From NCBI RefSeq assembly GCF_034377285.1, contig NZ_CP139715.1:2650001-2714000 (forward strand): a stretch of DNA of 64,000 nt, written 5' to 3'. A program made the position numbers and the translations under genes. Within the stretch, counting starts at the first letter, position 1; each line of letters opens with the position of its first letter. Source of the DNA: Thalassobaculum sp. OXR-137 (GTDB taxonomy: Bacteria; Pseudomonadota; Alphaproteobacteria; Thalassobaculales; Thalassobaculaceae). Shown here in pieces: positions 44,068-51,855 of this stretch. Under the pieces are notes generated by a model, which worked only from the letters and a program-made list of their open reading frames with translations, was not told the DNA's origin and searched no databases.

Positions 44068-45012
44068 ATGCGGACATTGGCGGGGGTCGGTCTGGCTCTG
44101 ATGCTGGTTGCACCCCAGGTGGCGGCTGCGCAATCGGTGGAGGACATCAAGGCGGCGCAGCAGGGGTTGATCGACTATGCCATCGATCTTCCCGCGGGGG
44201 TCTGGGAGGACGACAGCAAGGCGGCATTGTCGGCTTATCAGCGCGACTGGCAATTGCCGGTCACCGGTCAGTTGACCGCTGACATGGTCCTGCGACTGAC
44301 CGGCGAGCATCCTGCGACACGGGCGCAGTGGTCAGAAACGGATCGGACTGGCTGCGAGATATGGAATGCCGGACCCGGAGCGCGAGAAACCTACCGTTGG
44401 AGCGGCGCTTGCCGAAACGGCAAGGCCGACGGCCAGGGTCAACTGACTTGGCGCTATGTTCTCAATGGCGCATGGCAGCAGGACAGCTACGAGGGAGGCT
44501 TCCAGGCTGGCAGGTTGCACGGCCAGGGCGTCTATACCTGGGTCAGCGGCGACCGCTATGAGGGCGGCTTCAGCGATGGCATGGCAACGGGCCGGGGCGT
44601 CTTCAGCTTTGCCGACGGCAGCCGCTATGAGGGTGACTGGCGGGACAGCGACTTCAACGGCCGGGGCGTTTTCACGGATGGCGCAGGCTACCGTTACGAG
44701 GGCGACTTCAAGGATGGCAAACAATCGGGCCAGGGCGTTGCCACCTTTGCCAATGGATATCGCTATGAGGGCGACTGGCGAGATGACGATTTCAACGGCC
44801 GCGGCGTTCTAACCTCGCCCAACGGCGATCGGTATGAAGGCGACTTCAGGCACGGCGATTACAACGGCCGGGGTACGTATATATTCGCGAATGGCAATCG
44901 CTGTGCCGGTGAGTGGCGAAACGACAGGCTTATCGGCATTGGCCAGGGCACGGATGCAGGCCGCGACACGACCTGTCGGTCCGGAGAGGGAAGCGGACTT
45001 AAATTTGATTGA
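44068..45012 (+). CDS. Secreted MORN-repeat protein with peptidoglycan-binding-like domain
   Basis: This 314-residue protein has a signal peptide (MRTLAGVGLALMLVAPQVAAAQ). A region of about 60 residues resembling peptidoglycan-binding domain 1 follows (IKAAQQGLIDYAIDLPAGVWEDDSKAALSAYQRDWQLPVTG). Then come roughly seven MORN repeats (SYEGGFQAGRLHGQGVYTW, DRYEGGFSDGMATGRGVF, SRYEGDWRDSDFNGRGVF, YRYEGDFKDGKQSGQGV and so on). MORN repeats are extended beta-hairpins that mediate protein or lipid contacts. The start at 44068 follows GGGAGATCAGACG; an ATG at 44026 is less likely. It lies between intact tRNA-Met and a degenerate copy of it, suggesting it arrived with or was trapped by an insertion at the tRNA. 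It is probably periplasmic or surface-attached. Confidence 0.85.
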   Translation: MRTLAGVGLALMLVAPQVAAAQSVEDIKAAQQGLIDYAIDLPAGVWEDDSKAALSAYQRDWQLPVTGQLTADMVLRLTGEHPATRAQWSETDRTGCEIWNAGPGARETYRWSGACRNGKADGQGQLTWRYVLNGAWQQDSYEGGFQAGRLHGQGVYTWVSGDRYEGGFSDGMATGRGVFSFADGSRYEGDWRDSDFNGRGVFTDGAGYRYEGDFKDGKQSGQGVATFANGYRYEGDWRDDDFNGRGVLTSPNGDRYEGDFRHGDYNGRGTYIFANGNRCAGEWRNDRLIGIGQGTDAGRDTTCRSGEGSGLKFD

Positions 45013-45040
45013 TCGGTCTCGTTCTGGACGGACGTGAAAA

Positions 45041-45115
45041 AACTGGTTGAGAAGTTCAAATCATAATCCGCGTATCGGGAGTTCAAATCCCTCCTGCGCC
45101 TTCGCTTCCCTTCTT
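45041..45115 (+). pseudogene. Degenerate copy of tRNA-Met, possible att-like repeat
   Basis: AATCATAATCCGCGTATCGGG and GTTCAAATCCCTCCTGCGCC match the anticodon and T arms of the tRNA-Met at 43846-43922 with few changes. The preceding AACTGGTTGAG aligns without gaps to its D-loop. The following CTTCCCTTC also matches the DNA just after the intact tRNA. The acceptor stem is destroyed and CCA is absent, so it is not functional. It lies 28 bases after the MORN gene, and the copies are about 1.2 kb apart. Confidence 0.8.
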
Positions 45116-45219
45116 TGCCCAGTCCCTTTCCGAGCCGTCCCCGCCGCCCCGGACGGTTGACGCGACGGGCCATCGGTGGTGGTTTCCGGCGTCGATCTCC
45201 GCGACCCGCGAGGTGCGCG

Positions 45220-45939
45220 ATGCCGCATTTCTTCTCCAACCGCCAGCGATCCCATGCCCTGGTGCCGCGCGCCGGGAACCGGGGGCTGCATTTCCGCTGG
45301 GAGACCGCCAATGCGATGGTCTACACGGCCGGTGGAGTGATCTTCATCGCCGGCAGCGTCTGCTTCTTTCCCAGCCTGTCGGCCTGGCAGGATCTGGGTG
45401 CGGGGGCGTTCCTCGCCGGCTCGCTGCTGTACCTCCTGGTCACCGGCCACGACATGGTCGAGGTCGTCGCCTGCCACCGGCAGCGCGGCTGGAAGCGCTC
45501 GGTGTGGAGCGTGCTGGAGTTCTGGGCGGCGGTCTCCTATCTGGTCGGTACGCTGCTGTTCGTCGGGGGCAGCGTCTGCTTCTTTCCCGAGATCGGCTGG
45601 GCCGGCCCCGGTGCCTGGTCGTTCCTCGTCGGGTCGGCGCTGTTCCTGTTCGGCGCGGTGGTCAACGTGCTGCAGATCGTCTTCGCCGCCACCATGAAGA
45701 CCTTGCAGCTGCTCAACCTGACGGCCATCAGCTTCATCGTCGGCTCCACCCTGTTCTGCGTGGCCTCGATCCCGTTCCTGTGGGACCTGCGCAGCGAGGC
45801 GGACCGGCTGCTGTTGGACGGTTATCTCGCCTGGCTGTTCCTGTCCGGCAGCGTGCTGTTCCTGGCGGGCGGCCTGCTGAACTACTGGCGGGCCTGGCTG
45901 GTCGTGCGGAGTGCCTCCCAGGCCGAAGCTTCGGCCTGA
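45220..45939 (+). CDS. Multi-pass membrane protein with YrhK-like repeats
   Basis: This 239-residue polytopic protein starts MPHFFSNRQRSHALVPR at 45220 after GAGGTGCGCG; a frame opening at 45115 is longer but unsupported. Seven or so hydrophobic segments are visible, and the motif GSVCFFPSL / GSVCFFPEI occurs twice. The motif follows membrane helices (VYTAGGVIFIAG and YLVGTLLFVGG) in an internal repeat resembling the YrhK domain. The later part has NLTAISFIVGSTLFCVASIPFLW and GYLAWLFLSGSVLFLAGGLLNYW. It is an inner-membrane protein of unknown function. It is convergent with a PAS_5 gene, with only 6 bases between stops. Confidence 0.78.
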   Translation: MPHFFSNRQRSHALVPRAGNRGLHFRWETANAMVYTAGGVIFIAGSVCFFPSLSAWQDLGAGAFLAGSLLYLLVTGHDMVEVVACHRQRGWKRSVWSVLEFWAAVSYLVGTLLFVGGSVCFFPEIGWAGPGAWSFLVGSALFLFGAVVNVLQIVFAATMKTLQLLNLTAISFIVGSTLFCVASIPFLWDLRSEADRLLLDGYLAWLFLSGSVLFLAGGLLNYWRAWLVVRSASQAEASA

Positions 45940-45945
45940 CCGCGC

Positions 45946-46533
45946 TCAGGCATAGGGCCAGGGGGTCCGGCCGACCAGCTTCGGGAAGGCGGGCTCGTTG
46001 CCGACGAGCAGCCGGTCGATCCGCCCGCTCCCGTCCTCGCAGGGCAGGATCAGCCGGGACCAGCACGTCATGCCGTAGGCGGGCGGCGGCCGGTGGTGGC
46101 ACAGGATCGGGGCGCCCGATCGGACCGCGGCAGCATAGGTCGCCTGGAAGAACGGCCGAATTTCCGGGGCGGGGATCTCGCCGGTCGTTTTGCCGGTCAT
46201 CTCCAGGTTGGAGACGAGCGCGATTTCGCTGCCGTAGAGCCGATAGCGGAACTCGTAGGGATCCGGCCCGGTCTCCAGGAGCATGACGATGCCCAGGGCC
46301 GGGCCGATCTCGACCGCGTCGATCGCCCGTGTCAGCGGAAGTCGGGTGCCGCGGGGCAGGGCGTCCCAGTACCGGAACAGCGATCTCAGCCGTATGCTGT
46401 CCACATCCTCCGGGGACGGATCGAGCCGGATGTCCGGATCGTCGGCGCCGGCGGCCCTAAACACCGCGTTGATTTTAAGGAAATCTCCATCAAGCAGCGT
46501 TAGGGTCAGGTCGCTTAAATCAATCGATGGCAC
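45946..46533 (-). CDS. PAS_5-type PAS domain protein (195 aa)
   Basis: This small stand-alone PAS protein is of the alphaproteobacterial PAS_5 (PF07310) kind. Its body reads LRSLFRYWDALPRGTRLPLTRAIDAVEIGPALGIVMLLETGPDPYEFRYRLYGSEIALVSNLEMTGKTTGEIP in outline, followed by CHHRPPPAYGMTCWSRLILPCED. The W-x-x-L-P-R-G and IGPALGI elements are the family signature. It has no output domain, so it probably senses a ligand and binds another protein. GTG at 46533 follows AGGAACC and is preferred over TTG at 46563. Divergent from a second PAS_5 gene. Confidence 0.8.
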   Translation of the reverse strand: MPSIDLSDLTLTLLDGDFLKINAVFRAAGADDPDIRLDPSPEDVDSIRLRSLFRYWDALPRGTRLPLTRAIDAVEIGPALGIVMLLETGPDPYEFRYRLYGSEIALVSNLEMTGKTTGEIPAPEIRPFFQATYAAAVRSGAPILCHHRPPPAYGMTCWSRLILPCEDGSGRIDRLLVGNEPAFPKLVGRTPWPYA

Positions 46534-46800
46534 AATCTGGTTCCTGCCGAGCCTGCGGTTCAATTCGGGTAGCGTCGGCCTCTGGCACGGCTGCGGGCGC
46601 GACGGAGCAAACCTCCGAAGGAAGCACGCGGTCTCGCAACATAGTGGCTGTCCTGGAACACTTAATCCACGAATGGGGTAAATCCTAGTGCGACTTTTCC
46701 ACGCCGACTGCGGAGAAAGTGGTCGGATCCGGGCCGTGTTGCGTATGAAAACTGAGATTCGTTGCGCCGGGTGCGCAGCCGGTCACTAGGACTGTATGAC

Positions 46801-47505
46801 ATGTCACGATTCCGGATCTGGTCCAATACCGCCGAATACCTGTCGCTGTCCGCAATAGAGCGACCGGCCTTGGCGGAGCTGTACCGATACTGGCGCAACC
46901 AGGCCGGCAGCGGCGACCTGCCCCGACAGAAGGATCTGTCGATCCAGGAGATGGGGGACTGTCTCGGGAATATCGCGCTGATCGACATCGCGCCGGCCAC
47001 GGCCGGCGAACCGGACCTGCCCGCGGGCTTTCCGGTCCGCGCCCGCTATCTGCTGGTGGGCGAGGCGCTGATCAAGCTGCTCGGCGTCAACCCGACCGGG
47101 CGGCTGATCAACCAGGTCTATGCCAAGAACGTGGCCCTGGAGGTCTGCGGCGCGCTGCGGAAGTCGATGGACACCCGGCAGCCGCTGTATTACCGGCGCG
47201 AGTTTCAGATCATCAAGAAGTCCTTCGGCTACGACCGGCTGATCCTGCCGATGCGCCTCCAGGGGTCCGACGTCAGGCGGATCCTGCTGGCGATCTATCC
47301 GCTGGATTCCAGCCTGGTGTCGGCCGAACAGTGGCAGCGCGAACTGGCCAAGTTCGACGCCATGCAGGCGGTGGAGACCAAAATGGCCTCGGCCTGGGCG
47401 GAGAGTCTCGGATACTCCGTCTCCGACGGCGACCGGGATGGCTCGGACGCCGACGCCGGGGGCTCCCGCCCGGGGGGCGCCGACATGGAATTCTCCAACC
47501 GATAG
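46801..47505 (+). CDS. PAS_5-type PAS domain protein (234 aa)
   Basis: This second PAS_5-like protein is divergent from the first across 267 bases. It has AELYRYWRNQAGSGDLPRQKDLSIQEMGDCLGNIALIDI, the Y-W...G-D-L-P pattern, then ARYLLVGEALIKLLGVNPTGRLINQVY and QPLYYRREFQIIKKSFGYDRLILPM. A helical tail AVETKMASAWAESLG and a disordered acidic C-terminus (SDGDRDGSDADAGG) follow. No output domain or membrane segment is seen. Start ATG at 46801 with a weak AGGA upstream. A sensory or regulatory role is inferred only from the fold. Confidence 0.8.
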   Translation: MSRFRIWSNTAEYLSLSAIERPALAELYRYWRNQAGSGDLPRQKDLSIQEMGDCLGNIALIDIAPATAGEPDLPAGFPVRARYLLVGEALIKLLGVNPTGRLINQVYAKNVALEVCGALRKSMDTRQPLYYRREFQIIKKSFGYDRLILPMRLQGSDVRRILLAIYPLDSSLVSAEQWQRELAKFDAMQAVETKMASAWAESLGYSVSDGDRDGSDADAGGSRPGGADMEFSNR

Positions 47506-47525
47506 AGGGTGAGCCGCCGGTCGGC

Positions 47526-48569
47526 CTATCGCAGCAGCCGCTGGAACCAGGTCGTGGCCTGCCTGAGCCTTGGATCGTCGCGGTCCGGCTGACGGTCGTG
47601 AAGCGCCGGGTCCAGCTCGGGGAACGGCGGTCGGTTGCGGGTGCGGGTCGCCTCGTCGATCCACTTCCGCCGCGCCGCGGCATGCCGTTGCTGCAGCGCC
47701 GGATCCGCCGCCAGGGCCTCGGCGAAGCCGCCCTTGCCGAATTCGCCGGTATAGCCGGCCTCCCGGGCGAGTTTCCGGTCGACCTCGCGGGTGATCGCGG
47801 TGACCGGCGGGACGTCGCTGCGGCGCAGGACCAGGGCGAATTCCAGGTCGTTCGCCGGCGTCGGGTAAAGCGCGACGACGTCGAACGGGAATAGACCGAG
47901 CCGGTCGATCTCCTTGAACAGCTCGATCAGGCTGTAGGGGGTGAAGACGCTGCAATGGGCATCGATATGGTCGTCCGTGTCGGCCGCCCTGCGCGCCTGG
48001 TCCAGCGAGGTCCCGGAATCGTAGATCCGGGCGAAGCCCCCGCCCGGCGCCGGGTTCCAGCCATGGCCCGTGGGGACGTGCACCACCCTGGAATGGTAGT
48101 CGTAGACCTGACCGACGGTCGGGCGAGAGGGCTTCTGCAGATACCACTCGATCCATTCGGCGGCGCGGGTGTTCGCCCGCTCGCGGTCGAAGGTGAAGCG
48201 CTTGTCGGGGACGACCATGTAGATCTGGCCGCCGGGGGCGAGGATCCCGTAGGCGTCCATCAGCCACTGGATCGGGTTCGGGAAATGCTCGAAGACGTGG
48301 CTGGAGACGATGGCATCGACGGTGCCGGTGGCGCCGACGGCCTCGGCGAAGGTGCCGGAGTTCCAGACATGGGTGACCGGTACCAGCTTGTCGATATCGA
48401 CGCCGGCATGGCCGCGGTACTCCTGGCGCAGCCCCTCGGTGTCCAGGTGGTCCACATATTCCACCCGGCCCTCGTCCGGCGCGACGAGCGGGGAGGCGAG
48501 GGCGCCGATCTCCAGCACCCGCGCCGTTGCGAGGTCGATGTGATGGCGAAGCAGGCCGCGTCTGTCCAT
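47526..48569 (-). CDS. SAM-dependent methyltransferase (class I, Methyltransf_11/23-like)
   Basis: This 347-residue class I methyltransferase has motif I in ATARVLEIGALASPLVAPD, where the canonical E/D-x-G-x-G-x-G is reduced to EIGA-x-x-S. The acidic end of beta-2 is in VEYVDHLDTEGL. The motif-IV region is VDAIVSSHVFEHFPNPIQWLMDAYGILAPGGQIYMVVPDKRFTFD, typical of enzymes acting on sugars, lipids or peptides in glycan pathways. The C-terminal third (VFTPYSLIELFKEIDRLGLFPFDVVALYPTPANDLEFALVLRR) is shared with methyltransferases found in polysaccharide gene clusters. The acceptor is unknown. It lies 25 bases after the acyl-CoA dehydrogenase stop on the same strand, so co-transcription is possible. 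Confidence 0.88.
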   Translation of the reverse strand: MDRRGLLRHHIDLATARVLEIGALASPLVAPDEGRVEYVDHLDTEGLRQEYRGHAGVDIDKLVPVTHVWNSGTFAEAVGATGTVDAIVSSHVFEHFPNPIQWLMDAYGILAPGGQIYMVVPDKRFTFDRERANTRAAEWIEWYLQKPSRPTVGQVYDYHSRVVHVPTGHGWNPAPGGGFARIYDSGTSLDQARRAADTDDHIDAHCSVFTPYSLIELFKEIDRLGLFPFDVVALYPTPANDLEFALVLRRSDVPPVTAITREVDRKLAREAGYTGEFGKGGFAEALAADPALQQRHAAARRKWIDEATRTRNRPPFPELDPALHDRQPDRDDPRLRQATTWFQRLLR

Positions 48570-48594
48570 CCGATCCGGCCCTTTCGCCGGCGCC

Positions 48595-49755
48595 TTATGC
48601 GCGTTGGTTGAACCGCCTGCCTACCAGGGCGCTGGCGATGTTGATCTTCTGAATATCGATCGCACCGCCGGCAATACCCCAACCCCAGCCGTCGCGCATG
48701 CGCTGTTCCATACCATATTCCTTGGCGTACCCATATCCGCCCATGACCTGCAAGGCGGCGCCGGTGACCTCGCGCACCATCTCGTTGGAGAAGCACTTGG
48801 CGAGCGAACTGTCGAGAATGCTGGGCAGTCCGTCTTCGGCATTCTGGGCGGCGCGCCAGATCAGCAGGCGGGAGGCCTCGACCTTCAGGGCCATCTCGGC
48901 GAGCTTGAGCTGCACGGCCTGGAACTCCACCAGTTCCTTGCCGAACGCCTTGCGCTCCTGGACGTAGTCCAAGGCCTGGTCGAGCGCCGCCTGGGCGATC
49001 CCGAGGCACATGGTGGAGTTGCCGCAGCGCTCCAGGTCGAAGGCCTCCATCAGCTTGCGGAAGCCGCCGGCGGGGACGATCAGGTTCTCCTTCGGGACCC
49101 GGACATCCTCGAAGAAGATGTCGGCCGACGGAATGCCGCGGAAGCCCATCAGCCGCTCGCGCGGGCCGAAGGAGACGCCGTCGCGGTCCTTCTCCACATA
49201 GAGCGCTCCGATACCCTTGGCCCCCGGCTCGTCGGAGAGCTTGGTGTAGACCACGTAGCTGTCGGAGTGGCCGCCACCGGAGCACCAGCGCTTCTGGCCG
49301 TTGAGTATGTAGTGGTCGCCGTCGAGCACGGCGCGGGTCTTCAGGTCGGTCAGCGCGGTGCCGGCATCGGGCTCCGACATGGCGACGGCACAGACGATCT
49401 CGCCGGCGCAGACCTTGGGGACGACCGATTTGGCGAGCTCGGAGCCGGCGAAATGCTCGACGGCCCGGATCGGGCCGACGGAGCTCTCGAAGATCGGAAA
49501 GGCGACGGCGGGGGAGACCTTGGCGAACTCTTCCAGAACGATCAGCGCCTCCAGGTTGCCGAGACCGAGGCCGCCGAGCTCCGGCGAGACGTTGATGCCG
49601 AGGAAGCCCATCTCGGCATAGCGCTTCAGCCATTCCTTGGAGATCGCCTCGTCCTTCTCCTCCAGCTCCTTGGCCACGGCGGGCATCTCGGTCTGGGCGA
49701 ACTGGCGCGCGGTATCGCGCAGGGCCTGCTGTTCCTCGGTCAGTCTGAAATCCAC
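48595..49755 (-). CDS. Acyl-CoA dehydrogenase family flavoprotein
   Basis: This 386-residue FAD enzyme is of normal length. FAD and substrate motifs are visible: VCAVAMSEPDAGTALTDLKTRA, LNGQKRWCSGGGHSDSYVVYTKL, RLMGFRGIPSADIFFEDVRVP, ERKAFGKELVEFQAVQLKLAEMAL and QVMGGYGYAKEYGMEQRMRD. The canonical catalytic Glu of the Y-E-G-T loop is absent: the corresponding loop reads GIAGGAIDIQK. A Glu is present at position 242 in EAFDLERCGNS, matching the base position of isovaleryl-CoA dehydrogenase and relatives, so branched-chain substrates are plausible. Divergent from an IclR regulator with a palindromic operator between, which probably controls it. Confidence 0.92.
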   Translation of the reverse strand: MDFRLTEEQQALRDTARQFAQTEMPAVAKELEEKDEAISKEWLKRYAEMGFLGINVSPELGGLGLGNLEALIVLEEFAKVSPAVAFPIFESSVGPIRAVEHFAGSELAKSVVPKVCAGEIVCAVAMSEPDAGTALTDLKTRAVLDGDHYILNGQKRWCSGGGHSDSYVVYTKLSDEPGAKGIGALYVEKDRDGVSFGPRERLMGFRGIPSADIFFEDVRVPKENLIVPAGGFRKLMEAFDLERCGNSTMCLGIAQAALDQALDYVQERKAFGKELVEFQAVQLKLAEMALKVEASRLLIWRAAQNAEDGLPSILDSSLAKCFSNEMVREVTGAALQVMGGYGYAKEYGMEQRMRDGWGWGIAGGAIDIQKINIASALVGRRFNQRA

Positions 49756-49829
49756 CGGTGAATCCTCCGCTATTTTTTTGGGTCCTAGAAGTCGGTTGGC
49801 ACTTTGGGCGTCCGGCTGTTAGGCTGTAA

Positions 49830-49846
49830 ATGAAATAGAATTTCAT
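49830..49846. promoter_or_regulatory. ATGAAAT-N3-ATTTCAT palindrome, putative IclR operator
   Basis: A perfect 7-base inverted repeat with a 3-base centre lies 38 bases before the IclR start and 75 bases upstream of the divergent acyl-CoA dehydrogenase start. A further half-site TTGAAATTTC follows at 49850-49859. It resembles the TGGAAATNATTTCCA site of E. coli IclR. Autoregulation plus control of the dehydrogenase is likely. Confidence 0.65.
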
Positions 49847-49883
49847 CAGTTGAAATTTCTTTGAAGCCAGCGGGGAGAAGAGG

Positions 49884-50705
49884 GTGGCGTCATATCGCCC
49901 GGTGACATCGGTGCTGCGGTGCCTGGACGTCCTGGCCGCGGTGAACAGCCTGTCCGGCCGCGCCAGTCTGGCGGAGATCCACCGGGTGGTGGATCTGGAC
50001 AAGGCGACGATCCTGCGGATGCTGGAGACGCTGGCCCATGCGGGCTACGTGGTGCGCGACGACGACACCCGGCTGTATCACGCCGCCGGCAAGACGTTGC
50101 AGCTCAGCGCCGGCTATCGGGCGCATAACGCGGTCGGCGCGGTGGTTTCACGCCGCCTGGGCGATTTCCGCCGACGGATCGGCTGGCCGTCGGACGTGGC
50201 GATCCGCGACGGCGACGCGATGATCGTGGTGGAGACCTCGCGCGAGGCCGGGCCGATCTTCGTCAACCGCGGGCCGGGCTACCGGGCGCCGATGCTGGCC
50301 GCCAGCCTGGGGCTGGCCTACACGGCATTCTGCGCCGCTGCGGAGCGGGCGGAAATCCTGGAGGCGGCGGCCCGGGACCCGTCGCCCTGGAACGACGTCG
50401 CCCGCGACCGGCTGCGGGCCGAAGCCCTGTTCGCCGGGATCCGCGCGGCGGGCTACGCGACCATGAACCCGGCCTATATGGCGCGGGGATACGACAACAG
50501 GATCTCCAGCGTCGGCGTGCCGATCCGCGACGGGGCGACGATCTTCGCCTGCATCAACGTGCTGTATCTGCGCTCGGCGCTGAGTGCGGAGGACGCGGCG
50601 GCGGCCCTGGTGCCGCCGCTGCAGGAGATCGCCGCCGCCCTGGCCGCCGATCTGGCACGGCAGAGTGCGCCCTTCGACACGTCGCTGCGCTCCTGCTCAG
50701 GGTGA
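49884..50705 (+). CDS. IclR family transcriptional regulator
   Basis: This 273-residue IclR-type regulator starts at GTG 49884 after GGGGAGAAGAGG. The N-terminal winged helix (YRPVTSVLRCLDVLAAVNSLSGRASLAEIHRVVDLDKATILRMLETLAHAGYV) is followed by the effector-binding GAF-like domain (VASREAGP-type stretch, APMLAASLGLAYTAFCAA, GYATMNPAYMARGYDNRISSVGVPIRDG, FACINVLYLRSALS). The final residues SAPFDTSLRSCSG are encoded by the left arms of a long inverted repeat element, which also provides the TGA stop, so the native C-terminus was probably replaced. Divergent from an acyl-CoA dehydrogenase. Confidence 0.92.
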   Translation: MASYRPVTSVLRCLDVLAAVNSLSGRASLAEIHRVVDLDKATILRMLETLAHAGYVVRDDDTRLYHAAGKTLQLSAGYRAHNAVGAVVSRRLGDFRRRIGWPSDVAIRDGDAMIVVETSREAGPIFVNRGPGYRAPMLAASLGLAYTAFCAAAERAEILEAAARDPSPWNDVARDRLRAEALFAGIRAAGYATMNPAYMARGYDNRISSVGVPIRDGATIFACINVLYLRSALSAEDAAAALVPPLQEIAAALAADLARQSAPFDTSLRSCSG

Positions 50706-50780
50706 GGTTTCTAGTTTCATAAGTCTTGACCTCGCCCTGAGCAGCGCCGGCCGTCAGGCTAGGGCGTGTCGAAGGGCCGG
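50669..50780. repeat. Nested long inverted repeat (GGCCCTTCGACACGC family), copy 2
   Basis: GCCCTTCGACACG (50669-50681) pairs with CGTGTCGAAGGGC (50765-50777). The inner TGCTCAGGGTGAGGT (50694-50708) pairs with ACCTCGCCCTGAGCA (50729-50743) with one mismatch. Outer and inner arms match those of the copy at 37807-37938, while the centre and the segments between arms differ. Its left end lies inside the IclR reading frame, and the right end reaches to within about 10 bases of the agmatinase stop. Confidence 0.85.
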
Positions 50781-50788
50781 CTTATTCG

Positions 50789-51733
50789 CTACTTCCCCCC
50801 CTCCGCGATCGCGCAGAGCATCTCGAACATCAGGTTGGCCGCCGTCACGCAGGTGATCCCGGTCGGATCGAAGCACGGGGCGATCTCGCTGATATCGGCG
50901 CCGATGATCGGCTTGCCGGCGAGGCTGCGGATGATGACCTGCAGGTCGCGCGGGATCAGGCCGCCGATCTCCGGGACCGCCGTGCCGGGGCAGTAGGCCG
51001 GGTCCACCCCGTCGATATCCAGGGTCAGATAGAACGGCTGGTCGCCCAGGGCGGCATGGATGCGATTGATCGTCTCCGCCCGGCCGATCTCCTCGTAATC
51101 GTCGATGGTGATGACGGTGAAGCCCTGATCCAGGCCGTATTGAATATCGTCGCCGAACCGGCTGCCGCGCAGGCCGAGCTGCACCACCCGCTTGGGGTCG
51201 ATCCAGCCCTCGTCGATGCCGAGCCGCATGAAGGTGGCGTGGTTGAGGGTGTCGCCGCACAGCTCGGGCAGGGTGTCCGGGTGGCTGTCGATCTGCAGGA
51301 TGCCGACCGGCCCGTCCTTGACCAGCCCGCGCAGGATCGGTGTCGGGATCGTGTGGTCGCCGCCGATGGAGATCGGGGTGATGCCGTTCTCCCGCAGCTC
51401 CTCGAAGAATTTCTGGATCAGGTCGATGGAAGCGACCTTGTCGAGCGGATTGACCGGCGCGTCGCCCAGATCGGCCACGTTGCAGACCTCGAACGGCTTG
51501 GTGCCGAGGGTCGGGTGCACCTTGCGGATCAGGCGCGAGGCCTCGCGCACGCCGGAGGGGCCCTGGCGGGCGCCGGTGCGGTAGTTCACGCCGAGATCGA
51601 AAGGCACGCCGACCAGGCCGATATCGACGTCCGGATGCACCTCGTGGCGCTTGGTGCGCAGGAAGGTGGCGACATCGGCGAAGCGCGGCACCACCGCCGC
51701 GTCCACTGGCTGAAATCTCGGATCACCTGGCAT
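50789..51733 (-). CDS. Agmatinase/arginase family ureohydrolase
   Basis: This 314-residue binuclear Mn hydrolase is of the agmatinase/guanidino-acid hydrolase type. The metal-binding motifs are present: SIGGDHTIPTPIL (His), GILQIDSHPDTLPE (Asp-x-His-x-Asp) and YLTLDIDGVDPAYCPGTAVPEIGGL (Asp-x-Asp plus the downstream PGT). The N-terminal LVGVPFDLGVNYRTGARQGPSGVREASRLI is typical of SpeB-like enzymes. The Asp-Ser-His-Pro-Asp variant, instead of Asp-Ala-His-x-Asp, may mark a non-agmatine substrate such as guanidinobutyrate or guanidinopropionate. The start at 51733 follows GGAGATGCAGA. The enzyme is cytoplasmic. Its substrate cannot be fixed by sequence. Confidence 0.92.
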   Translation of the reverse strand: MPGDPRFQPVDAAVVPRFADVATFLRTKRHEVHPDVDIGLVGVPFDLGVNYRTGARQGPSGVREASRLIRKVHPTLGTKPFEVCNVADLGDAPVNPLDKVASIDLIQKFFEELRENGITPISIGGDHTIPTPILRGLVKDGPVGILQIDSHPDTLPELCGDTLNHATFMRLGIDEGWIDPKRVVQLGLRGSRFGDDIQYGLDQGFTVITIDDYEEIGRAETINRIHAALGDQPFYLTLDIDGVDPAYCPGTAVPEIGGLIPRDLQVIIRSLAGKPIIGADISEIAPCFDPTGITCVTAANLMFEMLCAIAEGGK

Positions 51734-51855
51734 TCTGCATCTCCTGTTTCTTGAACTTTGTGAAGTTCGGCAAGCTGGTATTGCCGCAAGTTGATTCTGC
51801 GTTGGGTTCTTAATACGATTTCGTGCTTTCCAATCTTTGGAGGTGGGAGTCGACC

